From contig OX595996.1 in the NCBI GenBank assembly GCA_951394045.1, forward strand, positions 1,550,001 to 1,614,000: a stretch of DNA of 64,000 nt. The letters are read 5' to 3'. Origin of the DNA: Nitzschia sp. DOCU1. Taxonomy: Eukaryota > Bacillariophyta > Bacillariophyceae > Bacillariales > Bacillariaceae. The position numbers were made by a program, and so were the translations under genes. This document shows, one piece after another, positions 7,795 to 17,231 of this stretch. Under the pieces are notes generated by a model that saw only the letters and a list, made by a program, of their open reading frames with translations, ran no database searches and was not told where the DNA came from. Position 1 is the first letter of the stretch, and each line of letters opens with the position of its first letter.

Positions 7795-10161
7795 TTATAG
7801 TACCTCGTTTCTCCTGAATATAGACTCTGACGAAGGGCGTTTCTTCTTTGCTGATGACGCCATCTTCTTCGTTGCAAGGAAACCGGCCTTCTGTTGCCAG
7901 GTGGTGTGGAACTCGTCTTCCCTCACTGTTCGAAAGCTTGGGTCGAATGCCACGTGGAATTGCGGCGATACCAGTCCTGTCATTCGATCCAGTACCAGTG
8001 CCACATTCCTTCCATGGTATGGTGACCTACCGAGGTAATTACCTACCTTCGATCGGTACTCCCACTTATGGTGTATTCTTCCTCCTGTCTGGAGAGCGTT
8101 CTCCAACACATAGACCGGACATCCGAATGGCATCCAGTGTTTAGTGTTGGTCTGGACTGATGACCCTGAGAATAATTGCAGTGGGGATAGCCCGTCCTTT
8201 CGCTTTAAGTTGGGCGTCTCATTAATGGCTTCGCAGGACATTCGTAGCGCGTAGGGCCATAGGTTCACTGTTGACTGCATTCTCCATCGTCTGTCCATAT
8301 GTATGAGCTGCGACCTTGTTAGGTCTTGCAGCGACCGTATGCGTCTTTCCGCCAGTCCGTTCGAATGGTGTGCGTTGACTCCCGCAAATGTGAGCGTCTG
8401 CCGATTTGCTCGGCATTCATCTACCCATTTATTGGCTCGGAAGATTCCGTTGTCCGCGTGGTATGCCAACACCTTAACTCCAAATTGGCTCGCATATGCT
8501 TCAAACGCCTTCTTACCGGCTATTGTTTCATCCGCGTCGGCCGTCTTCTGTAAGTAAACATAGGACAGTCCTGAGTATTGATCGACATAAACCGTTGCAT
8601 AACGGTATCGCTTTGTTGTCAGTTTTCCAGTCATTTGCGCAATGAGTCCAGGTGTCGGTGAGACAAGCTGGTCGACTGATATGACTTGTCCTGGTGCAGT
8701 CGCATTATTCGTAGAAGTCCAATCTCGCCTTCGCTTCGTGCGCCACTGTCGTCTTGTAGCTTTGGCGAATAGACATGCACTGCATGCTGGTACTTGACAT
8801 TCAGCTAGTCGTCTTGGGATGATATTTTGCTTAGCCATGTTCTGAAGTTTCGCGAAGCTGACGTGGCCAAAACGGTGGTGGTATCGTAGTAACTCAGAGG
8901 CCGCTGTTGTAGGCTGCCGATCCTCCTCCTCCTCGATTACCACTGGTGGTTTGGTATCAGATCGCGTAGGTCCATTCAAATTGAAATTCGTCGTAGTTGG
9001 AGCTTCGGCATCGTCCTGTGCCTCCTCCTGAGCGCGTTGCCGTCCGATTGGTAGTCCAGTTAGTCGTGACCAAAAGGTCGGTTTGCGTTTGACCGTCGTC
9101 CGGTCGGGGGATTCGGTGACGTCAATGTCGTCGTCTTCATCGTCGCTGACGACTTGCGTGTCGCATGCGCAGATTGGTGACTCAATCGATTCGTTGTAGT
9201 CAATCCTGCACTCCTGGCAGAATAGCGCGAACTTGTTGAAACCTGGTGCCAAGTAGAAGGTGGCACAGTTATCTCGCTCGCTGATTATGACGTCGAGTTG
9301 GTTTGCGCCATTGTTCCAGAAGAGAGTAGATTTGGTCGCCGTAGTAGTCTCGCCTGTACCCGCTGCATGCTTGATCTTGGAACCCAGTTGCGTTCGCGCC
9401 CAGTGCTGAGGGCTGAGTAGTCGTACGTGTCCTTTGGGGACATAGTAGGAATTCGGAATCCGGAATTTGTGAATCTGTCCATCGTTATCGTACCAATGCC
9501 AGACTATAGTTCCTTGGTATACCTCGTAGGTATTCTGGCCTCCGAATCCTTTGATCACACGGTTGACCTTTCGAAGTGGTCCATCGAAGTCGTTTATGTC
9601 GTGCGATATGCACGCACTGCACCTATTGTCGATTCCTATCGATCTTGATTCGGCGTCAGTATCGAAGTGCGCCACGTTCACTCGAATCCTTTCTCCCTCT
9701 GAATTCGTCCTGGTATCAGAGAGAACTTGTTCGACATTTAGTCGTCTTGATCCGTGCCAGGGAGGTGGTTGGCACCACCATTGCGCCTTGTAGTTAGTGG
9801 TTGGCTGACCTTCACTTAGTAAGGTAGCTACCTTGATCGTACGCTGATGCCACCTCCTCCTAGCACATCTTGCCTTGTACTCATGCCATGTCGTTTCCCA
9901 TGGGGTCCATCGCTGACTCCACTGGGTGAGCATAGCTATAAGTAGCACTTTTATCACCCGTAGGCGATTCCACCTTCTTGCCTTCGGTACATAGGTATGC
10001 GCATACCCATGCCTTGGGCTTGCCGTCGCGTCTTGCATCGTCGGGGTTAGGCCCAACATGATAACCAATAAGGTCACGAGTATACACAGAATAACCCGTG
10101 TTAAATACGTTACGTGTACCTTGATGTAGTCCCATGCATCAGAGAGCCCAACCCGTGCCCA
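7795..10161 (-). CDS. pol: copia element 1 pol: protease and integrase
   Basis: This is the upstream part of pol, between the TGA that ends gag (10162-10164) and the TAA at 7795-7797. All of it is in the gag frame. It opens with a hydrophobic segment (about 10103-10046, VILCILVTLLVIMLG) that resembles a membrane span. An aspartic protease region follows, with GIDNRCSACIS in place of the usual D-S/T-G-A. Next come the GAG-preintegrase HHCC zinc region (HHRFGH...CSAC) and the integrase core, with VDQ, HADNG and the GLAERR glutamate giving D-D-E. The first ATG in frame after the gag stop is at about 10077 by the longest-ORF rule, but the polyprotein is more likely continuous with gag. Confidence 0.9.
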   Translation of the reverse strand, partial: WARVGLSDAWDYIKVHVTYLTRVILCILVTLLVIMLGLTPTMQDATASPRHGYAHTYVPKARRWNRLRVIKVLLIAMLTQWSQRWTPWETTWHEYKARCARRRWHQRTIKVATLLSEGQPTTNYKAQWWCQPPPWHGSRRLNVEQVLSDTRTNSEGERIRVNVAHFDTDAESRSIGIDNRCSACISHDINDFDGPLRKVNRVIKGFGGQNTYEVYQGTIVWHWYDNDGQIHKFRIPNSYYVPKGHVRLLSPQHWARTQLGSKIKHAAGTGETTTATKSTLFWNNGANQLDVIISERDNCATFYLAPGFNKFALFCQECRIDYNESIESPICACDTQVVSDDEDDDIDVTESPDRTTVKRKPTFWSRLTGLPIGRQRAQEEAQDDAEAPTTTNFNLNGPTRSDTKPPVVIEEEEDRQPTTAASELLRYHHRFGHVSFAKLQNMAKQNIIPRRLAECQVPACSACLFAKATRRQWRTKRRRDWTSTNNATAPGQVISVDQLVSPTPGLIAQMTGKLTTKRYRYATVYVDQYSGLSYVYLQKTADADETIAGKKAFEAYASQFGVKVLAYHADNGIFRANKWVDECRANRQTLTFAGVNAHHSNGLAERRIRSLQDLTRSQLIHMDRRWRMQSTVNLWPYALRMSCEAINETPNLKRKDGLSPLQLFSGSSVQTNTKHWMPFGCPVYVLENALQTGGRIHHKWEYRSKVGNYLGRSPYHGRNVALVLDRMTGLVSPQFHVAFDPSFRTVREDEFHTTWQQKAGFLATKKMASSAKKKRPSSESIFRRNEVL

Positions 10162-11721
10162 TCAGACATCAGCAGACTCGGACATTTCATCATCGTCGTA
10201 GTCGTAGTCACTTGTATCGTAGCCATCATCCTTGTATCCTCCTTGCAACTTGGCTCTTGCCTCGTTGATGGTGATCGCTTTCGGATTGATCTTGGTCTTC
10301 TTGGTCGGTTTGTCGCCGTCAGTGTCGTCACCCTTGGAGGATCTCTTCCTGTCTTTAGCCGTGCCTTTGCATTCGGAGGGCTTGTGGCAGCGCCAGCGAC
10401 CGTCGCATTTGCCTCCAGTAGCTAGGCCGCACCAGTACCACTCCTTTCCATTGTGCTGCTTGGCTTTCTTGAGTTCGTCCTTCTTGGGTTCTTCGTTGTC
10501 GGCGAGCCACTTAGGGCGCTTATCGGTCTTCAAGGAGTACTTCCCGTTCTTCTTAAGTACGGACTTTGGAGAATCCTTCGCCTTCGGCTTTCTGTTCCCG
10601 CCTTCGCGGTTCTTCTTAAGCATCTTGCTCAATTTGGCCTGCATAGCCATGATTTGTTCGACCTCAGGGTTCGGGGCTTCCCAGATTTCCTTATCCTTTC
10701 GTATTTTGTACCTCGTGGCTGCGAGGTCCATCAAGAGTTCGGGGGTCATAGGCTTCCCTTCTTCCCAGTCACTTTGCTTGTCGCCAATGTAGCGAACGAA
10801 CTCACTGTCCGAGCACGCCGAATATCCCTTAAATAAATGAGATAAGAGGTCGCTGGATGTCTCGCCACGTGCGTTCAGTCCCTCGACCATCGTCTGGACA
10901 TATGCATTGAACTTGAGGATGTCGTTTCCGACCTGAGTGATGTAATCGTCGAGGTTCGAGAGCTTGGTTCGAATCATGCCGGTGGTGGCGTTTGAGTCTA
11001 AGTAGGACTCTCGGATGAGAATCTTGAGGAACACAATTCCTGATGGGAGAAGGGCGCAGTCTTCAGTCCTCTGAAACATATAGAGGTCCTGGTGTTGATT
11101 GACCTTCGCCTTCGCGCTTGTGCTCAGTGACTTACTGATGCACTCATAGAGCATTCGGTCGTCCTGTGCCTTGCGCGTCTTTGTGGTCACAAAGAGTTCA
11201 GCAACGTCCCTCACTCGGTTCAAGGTGATTTGACCATAATCCTTGAGGATGTTGAGAGGGCTTTGGTTCAAACCAGGTCGCATCCATAGTATCCCGTCGT
11301 TGCGATCCCAACCGAACGCGTTCGCTCGTTCACCCAGCAACTTCATAAACTGCTGGAAGCCTTCGGGGGTTCCATCGTAGAGCTCTTCATGGAGCTTCTT
11401 CGTTGCGTCCCTGTAGTGATGGTAGTCTTCCTTCTTGATGTAGTCGAGTAGTCTCGCCGGTTGGTAGGTTCCCGGCGTAAGGCTGAACCCTGCCCACGAA
11501 TCCATAACTTCTTCGTCGAGGGGGTTTTCGACCTCCGACTCCTCGGACTGCTTTGTTTCTTCCGACTCGTTCGGCTCCTCTGACTCCTTCGATTCTTCGA
11601 CTCCTCCGCGTCATACCGCAGGCGGCGGTGGCGGGGGGTCATCTGGAGCGGGAGCTCCTTGTCCTTGGACTGCGGCTCGACCTCGCCTTTGAGCCTGGCG
11701 GTTGCTTGAGCGACTGGCCAT
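10162..11721 (-). CDS. gag: copia element 1 gag, interrupted by an in-frame TGA
   Basis: An ATG at 11721 opens a frame of 36 codons (MASRSSNRQ..., ending in a proline run), then a TGA at 11613-11611. The same frame continues without break through an acidic stretch into the main gag ORF, which on its own would start at ATG 11505. The body is alpha-helical-looking nucleocapsid sequence. Near its end is a Cys/His cluster, WCG...GKC...RCHKPSEC, resembling a zinc knuckle. It ends in an acidic, Tyr/Asp-rich tail at TGA 10164-10162, beyond which pol continues in the same frame. The first TGA is probably a mutation (CGA to TGA fits). The second sits at the gag-pol junction and might be programmed. 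Confidence 0.8.
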
Positions 11722-11740
11722 GGTGGATGTTGATTTAGTT

Positions 11741-11760
11741 GCGTTAGCGCAGAGGAAGCG
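11741..11760 (-). other. Candidate primer-binding site of copia element 1
   Basis: These 20 bases abut the 5' LTR. On the plus strand, GCGCAGAGGAAGCG followed by the LTR TG resembles the D-arm of eukaryotic initiator methionine tRNA (GCGCAGCGGAAGCGTG as I recall it; 15 of 16 match). Copia-class elements often prime with an internal part of that tRNA. The match is from memory of a non-diatom tRNA. Confidence 0.45.
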
Positions 11761-12085
11761 TGTTAAGATAACCGGTTCGTAAACAGGTTATGGGCTTGCT
11801 TTTAGAACGTTTGGTTCTTAGTATTATTTTATTATTATGAGCTCATTTGAGCATCTACTTTGTAATCTTGCGATCCTTTGATCGTGCATTTTCTGATCTT
11901 GCGGAAGCTAGTCTGAGTCTTGACGGAAGTCTTTACAATCTTGTCGCTTCCGCAAGACTAGCTTTCTTCCGGATCCTAGTCGTTCTGCGAATAGTACTGA
12001 GTCGTGAGACGCAGTCGATTCGAGTCACTAGTCGACTCGTCCGAATGGCCTTCAAACCATTCATTCGAATCGCCGTAATCGAACA
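11761..12085 (-). repeat. Right (5') LTR of copia element 1
   Basis: The 325-bp LTR runs from TG to CA and carries the element's promoter. Transcription would run leftward. It lies 60 bp upstream of the PC-esterase start codon in the opposite orientation. Confidence 0.95.
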
Positions 12086-12091
12086 TCGATA
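12086..12091. repeat. Target-site duplication TCGATA, right copy
   Basis: This matches 1157-1162 exactly and abuts the right LTR. Confidence 0.8.
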
Positions 12092-12145
12092 CAGACAGTT
12101 ATGCATAATACATAGAACGATGGTAAAAACAACAACGACAACACC

Positions 12146-13306
12146 ATGCAACTAAAATTCAAAAAGAACGAATGTATAAAATGCCGAAATATCATTATAT
12201 TGGCAATCCTTGGCGTCTTGGTATGTGAGCGACAAGCTGGGTTGATTCAAGAAGGAGGAATTTTTTCATTTTCGCTATCGTCATTCACTCTGGCTAAGAA
12301 TCGGACAGTGAATGAAATCCACGACGAAGCAATGGATAAACCACAATTTTGCACTCGAGATGAGATTCGAAACAAGGGCTACTGGAAATCTGTTAGTCTT
12401 CCTGAAACGCCCTATATTCCTACCCTTGCTTGGGAACGTTCATGCTACGAGGGGGGGGGTTCTAGAGCGGACGAGCTTATGCAACAACCCTTTCGCGATA
12501 CCCAGTGGGTGATTGACAACACGACCACCAACTGTATTTATCATTCTGAATTTGATGTGGATCGCTTTTGCCAAGTCCTAGGCAATCGATCCATTGGCTT
12601 TTTGGGAGACTCCATCACCTGGCAACACTTCCATTCCTTGCCCTATCCGACACAAGGGGTCCGCAAACGACTGACGTACGTCTGTGACGGCAAAAGCAAA
12701 CTGGGTTGCCTGCGCGATGATTTGGCCACGGCAGATGGTATGCAACGTATGATTCGCGAACTAGATCCCGAAATCATTGTCTTTAATCGGGGTGCCCACT
12801 TTACTCAAGATACGGCTCTTTTGGAAGGCCTCCGAGCGACACTGGACGTTCTGATGGATTGGCAACAGAATTGTGATGAACGAGGACGGGACTGTGTACT
12901 CTTTTGGCGGACAACAGCTCCTGGCTTTCCGAATTGTCATAATACACCCGGTCCATTGACGAATCGAACCATGGCAGAGACTGTGATCTTGGACAATAGT
13001 ACCACCAGCTGGTATGCTCTAACTCCCAAAGCAAATACCTTTCAGTGGTGGCTCATGCCTTCTCAGAATCTCGTGGTCGAACGTTTTTTTCAAGAATACG
13101 TGAACGAACGACATCTTCGGCTGGAATTTTTGGATTTTTACGACATGGCCATTCTGCGGCCGGATAACCACGTTGACAGCCGCGACTGTTTGCACTGGTG
13201 TTTACCGGGACCCCTGGATGCTCTCAATACGTTGTTAGTGAATAGGTTGGAAGCTTTGGGGGTACAACGACGAAACTCGACTTTTATTCTGGACCAAGAA
13301 CAATAA
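12146..13306 (+). CDS. PC-esterase / TBL-ESK1-like putative glycan O-acyltransferase
   Basis: The 386-residue protein starts at ATG 12146. An N-terminal hydrophobic stretch (NIIILAILGVLVC, about residues 16-28) looks like a signal anchor, so a Golgi type II membrane protein is expected. The body has the paired motifs of the PC-esterase (PF13839)/trichome-birefringence-like family: FLGDSITW with the nucleophile at S156, and DCLHWCLPG with D347 and H350. In plants this family adds acetyl groups to cell-wall polysaccharides; here an acyl transfer or esterase role on glycans is inferred. Several N-x-S/T sites are present. The frame is intact, but the copia element now starts 60 bp upstream, so the native promoter on the left side is displaced by about 10.9 kb. 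Confidence 0.85.
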   Translation: MQLKFKKNECIKCRNIIILAILGVLVCERQAGLIQEGGIFSFSLSSFTLAKNRTVNEIHDEAMDKPQFCTRDEIRNKGYWKSVSLPETPYIPTLAWERSCYEGGGSRADELMQQPFRDTQWVIDNTTTNCIYHSEFDVDRFCQVLGNRSIGFLGDSITWQHFHSLPYPTQGVRKRLTYVCDGKSKLGCLRDDLATADGMQRMIRELDPEIIVFNRGAHFTQDTALLEGLRATLDVLMDWQQNCDERGRDCVLFWRTTAPGFPNCHNTPGPLTNRTMAETVILDNSTTSWYALTPKANTFQWWLMPSQNLVVERFFQEYVNERHLRLEFLDFYDMAILRPDNHVDSRDCLHWCLPGPLDALNTLLVNRLEALGVQRRNSTFILDQEQ

Positions 13307-13985
13307 TGAAGTCACTTCTTGGTTCAGGAGGACGACTGTACTGCCAGTATTGATCGCGGCCGAAGAAAGTGCAGCATTATAGTTGCTGGTAGTAGTAGTA
13401 GTACTATTTCAGCACCAGCTAGCTAGGTAGTAAAAGTAGCGAAGCAGAGTGGCCATCTTATTTAAAAACTACTAGCTCCTTGACTGCCAGAGGAGAGGAA
13501 TGGTGGCTATTCTTCTTCCATACTACTGTGCTATGCTGCTCAGTGAATCTACCGGTGATTCGATACCACTAAGGCTTCATCTAATCTCGTGAACATGGGA
13601 GAGGGTCGGTGGTCGTCGGACCACATCAGGTCGATTTCCCAACCATTCGAACGAATCTAATCTTTGAGTTTGACCGCGGGGGTAGTACAGACGCAATGAG
13701 TATCAATCGTACAAAAGGCTATTGAGTCCCGCAATATCGTTAACCGTGACCCAAAAGTCATCCTGGGCTTTTTTTGGCGGCATCATCATCAATCAAAAGA
13801 GTCGAAAAGCAAAAAACTGCCGCCGATAATCTGCACTGCGGCCATGGCAGCTACTATTAGTCTCTCCTTTGCATGCGACACATCTATCCCATCAACAACA
13901 CCATTGGATATCATGCTGGGGGATTGCCATATTATCCATTGAACATTCATTTCTCTTCTCATTAAAACGACAGACAATCCAAACC
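13307..13985. other. Intergenic region
   Basis: This spacer lies between the PC-esterase gene and the coiled-coil gene. Short AGT repeats occur near 13389-13403 and a TAGCTAG motif near 13421. I see no gene or RNA structure. Confidence 0.6.
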
Positions 13986-16946
13986 ATGACAGCCGAAGAA
14001 TACGAGACGGAAGAAGATCTCGAGAAAGCTCGACTGCAATATGAGATGAAGAAGTTGGCCATGATTGCCAACAAGAAGGCCGAGCAAGAAAAGAAATTGG
14101 CAGAAGCCAAGGCGAGAGCAGAACAGCGTGCCAAAGAGCTCGAAGCACAATTTGCAGAAAAGCAAAAACAACGACAGCTGGAACGGGAGGCAGAAGAAAA
14201 GGCAGAACGAGAAAGGGAAGAAGCGGCTGAAGCGGAACGACAACGGATCAAGGCGGAAAAAGAAGCAGAGAAGCAACGGAAAATAGAGGAAGAGGAAGCC
14301 AAAGAGGCTAAAAGGAAAGAAGAGCAAGCAGCAGCCGCTAGTGCGATGAATGCCAAGCTCGTGGAGAAAGCCAAGAAGAAAGCGGAACAAGAGCAACGTT
14401 TGGCAGATGCCATGGCTCGGGCAGAACAAAGAAGGCTAGAACTTGAGGAACAGACCAAGAAAAAGACGGCAGAACGACAGGAGCAACTTGAAAGCGAGAA
14501 GAAGAAAAAGGCTGAAAAACTGGCGGCAGAAGAGGCTAAAGAGCAACGGCGAAAAGAGGAGCGTGAACTCGAAAAGAAGAAGAAAAAGGAAGCTATAGAA
14601 CAAGGTACGTCAGCGCTGCATCTCCAGAAAGCTAAATGGCGTCATCCCACGTAAGATTCTCAAAACTCTTTGATTGTTGACAGAAAAGAAGCGTCTACAA
14701 GAAGAGGAGAAAGCCGAGGCGAACCGAATCATGTTAGAAAAGCTCAAAAAGAAAGAGAAGAAAGACAAGTTGAAAGAAGAATCGCTGAAACGAGCGGCCG
14801 AGCGCAAAGCCGAATTGGAAGCCCAAGAAGCCGAGAAAGAAAAGGTTCGATTGGAAAAGGAACGGAAAAATGAAGAAGCACGTTTGAAAAAGGAGGAAGC
14901 GCAACGGTTAAAGGAAGAATATGAGTAAGTTTGAAAGCGCGGCAACTTGTACACTTGGAGGAATTCCAGGTAGATCAGCGCTCACAATGCTGTGAATACA
15001 GGGCGGAAGTGAAAGAAAAACGAAAGCAAGCTAGAAAAGAAGAAGAGGAAAAGCGAAAGGAGGAAGAGCGACGCCGAGATGAAGAGGCGACAAAAGCTGA
15101 GTTGGCCGCTTTGGCTGAGAAAACGCGGCGAGAGACCAAAAAGCAAGAGGAATTAGAAAACGCCAAGTTGTCTGCGCAAAAGAAGGCAAAAGCGCTCATG
15201 GAAAAGGTACTACATTTCGTTGCTATTGATGGCTGTTCGACAATGTTCGTTCTCATCCATTTGCCTCCTTCCTTTATTACATCAGGCGGAAGAATTACAA
15301 CGTGCACGCGAGGAAGAATTGATTGCGGAACAGAAGCGAAGGACAGAGGAAATTGAGTCCGAAGCTGCTGCCGATGCGGAAGCGCGTGCTCTTCGACAAA
15401 AGGAGCGAGAGGAGCAGCTAGCTAAGATTTTGGAGGTGAGTAGTGTGGGCATGTCGGGGGATGTGAAATTGTAGAGGTCGTTGTGCGAAATGTCTCACTG
15501 TTTTTGCATTTGTTGTTGTTGTCGTTGTTGCGAAAGGCGAAAGAGCTCCATGATAAGGAGGCGGACGAGGCGGCCCTCCTCATTGCAGCAGCCAGGAAGC
15601 AGGCGGAGGTAAACAAGAAAAAGAAACAAGAGTTGAGAACTTTGGAGGCGAAGCAAAAAGCACTGGAAAATGCCGAAAAACGACGGGCCGAGCTAGAGGA
15701 AAAGCACGCCGCCGAGTTAGAACGCGTCAAGGAATTGACAAAAGAGGAGCAAGCCAAAAGCGCCGAGAAACGAGCAGCTGCGGAGAAACGAGCCAAAGAA
15801 CTGGAGGCACAACTGGCGGAACAAGAAGCAAAGCGAAGCGAGATTGAGAATGCGCTCAATGATTTCAAGACAAAGCAACAAAGAGAACAGTACTTCAAGA
15901 TGAAATCCAAGAACGCTGATGATAGCGACGATGATGACGGCGGGACTGGTGGCGGTGACAATATTGCACTCCAGTTTGCCAAGGCGCAAGCTCAGCAAAG
16001 GGCTCAAGAAATGCTGCAACGGGCCGAAATGGATGTTCCAGATGCGGCGGAATTCGACGCTGAACTCGACTTCGACGAGTTGGACGACGATATAGAGCAT
16101 GAGGTGCACGATGACGATAAAATAAGGTTGGAAATCGAAAAGGCGGCGAAGCGGGGCAAAGAAGATGCAGCTAAGAAAACCTTTTATAACAAGGAGGATG
16201 AAGATGACGACGACCGAGTCAACGAGAATGCCCGCCGCCTTGTACATCTATCGACAGAAGGCTTTGGCCCAGCAACGTCCAAAAGTGATGGAAATAATGA
16301 GGAGGAGGAGTTAGAAGACCATCTCGATATCGAGCATTTTGAGGTACACGATGACGACCAAATACGTTTAGAAATCGAAGAGGCAGCGAAGCGGGGCAAA
16401 GAAGTTGCAGCTACGAAAAACTTTCATAGTGATGATGATGACGACCATCAAGTGAATGAGAATGCCCGCCACCACATTCGTCTATCGACAGAAGGCTTTG
16501 CGCCAGTAACGTCCAGCAGCAAACCTTCCAAGACCGAAAATGATGGAACGAAGAAGAAGAAAAAAGACAAGGACGATAGTTCATCATCAGATTCCAAGAA
16601 AAAGAAAGGGGAAGAATCGTCAAAGGACGAAACCAAAGACAAAAAGAAGGAAGCGAAAAAGTCAAAGGGCTCAAAGGCCGAGGACGAGGGAGAAGAAAAG
16701 AAGGACAAATCGTCGAAATCATCAAAATCTAGTAAGAGCAAGGAGAAGTCTTCTGACTCGGCTGCCGATGCCGCAACCACCGAGAAGAAGAAGCTGAAGA
16801 AATCAAAAAGCATGGATTCGTCAGCGGAAAAAGACAAGGAGAAGGAGAAGAAGTCCAAGTCAAAAGAGTCTACGGAGAAGAAATCATCGAGCAAAGATAC
16901 CAAGGAGAAGAAGAAATCGAAAAAGGAGGCAGGCTCGAGCAAGTAA
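13986..16946 (+). CDS. Large charged coiled-coil protein, five exons
   Basis: Exons are 13986-14604, 14684-14924, 15002-15206, 15286-15435 and 15537-16946. All four introns (79, 77, 79 and 101 nt) have GT-AG borders, and the spliced frame is continuous for 874 residues. Roughly the first 620 residues are an almost uninterrupted heptad-like coiled coil rich in Glu, Lys, Ala and Arg. Two copies of an acidic unit of about 75 residues follow (EVHDDDxIRLEIExAAKRGKE...NENAR...LSTEGF), encoded near 16085-16290 and 16335-16520. The C terminus is a Lys/Ser/Glu-rich disordered tail (about 145 residues) ending in SKK-type repeats. I recognise no enzymatic domain. A cytoskeletal or scaffold role is only a guess from the architecture. 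Confidence 0.85.
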
Positions 16947-17231
16947 CGGACTCCGAGAAACGCGGAGGGACGTAGACGATTACAGTCGTGATTCATCTCT
17001 GGATCCATCTAGAGTTCTTGGCTTTCCATTTATCATAGCCTACTAGCAGTCGGAGTTCCTTTATCACTTCTTTTTTACATCGGCAAGTCGTTCCTGTGTC
17101 ACTTATTATTTCTATCGGCAAGTCATTCACTAATCGAATCAAAGACGTCTTGGAGATGGCGAAAATACGCTCTCAACAGCATCTGCATCATGATGGTGCA
17201 ACATTCACATGTCTCTACGAGAAACAAAAAT
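16947..17231. other. Convergent intergenic region
   Basis: This is the 3' side of both the coiled-coil gene (plus) and the LRR gene (minus). A near-direct repeat, ATCGGCAAGTCGTTC / ATCGGCAAGTCATTC, lies at about 17078-17128. Nothing else is evident. Confidence 0.55.

Larger units (their letters stand above)
1163..12085 (-). mobile_element. Ty1/copia LTR retrotransposon, minus orientation, with nested piggyBac
   Basis: Two 325-bp LTRs bracket a gag-pol region on the minus strand. The order is gag, protease, integrase, reverse transcriptase, RNase H, which defines Ty1/copia. The right LTR (11761-12085) is the 5' LTR of the element. The left LTR is 1163-1168 plus 5391-5709, interrupted by a piggyBac-like transposon. 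LTRs have the usual TG...CA ends, and a polypurine tract abuts the 3' LTR. Without the nested element it is about 6.7 kb. The LTRs differ at one internal position (A at 5433, G at 11809), so the insertion is young. Gag-pol is a single frame of about 6 kb broken by three stop codons, so this copy probably cannot make a full polyprotein without readthrough. Confidence 0.93.

Noticed and set aside
13892..17008. Several antisense ORFs of 100-190 codons opposite the coiled-coil gene
   Set aside because: Strong purine bias of the coding strand depletes stops on the other strand; the products are Ser/Phe/Cys-rich without domains.
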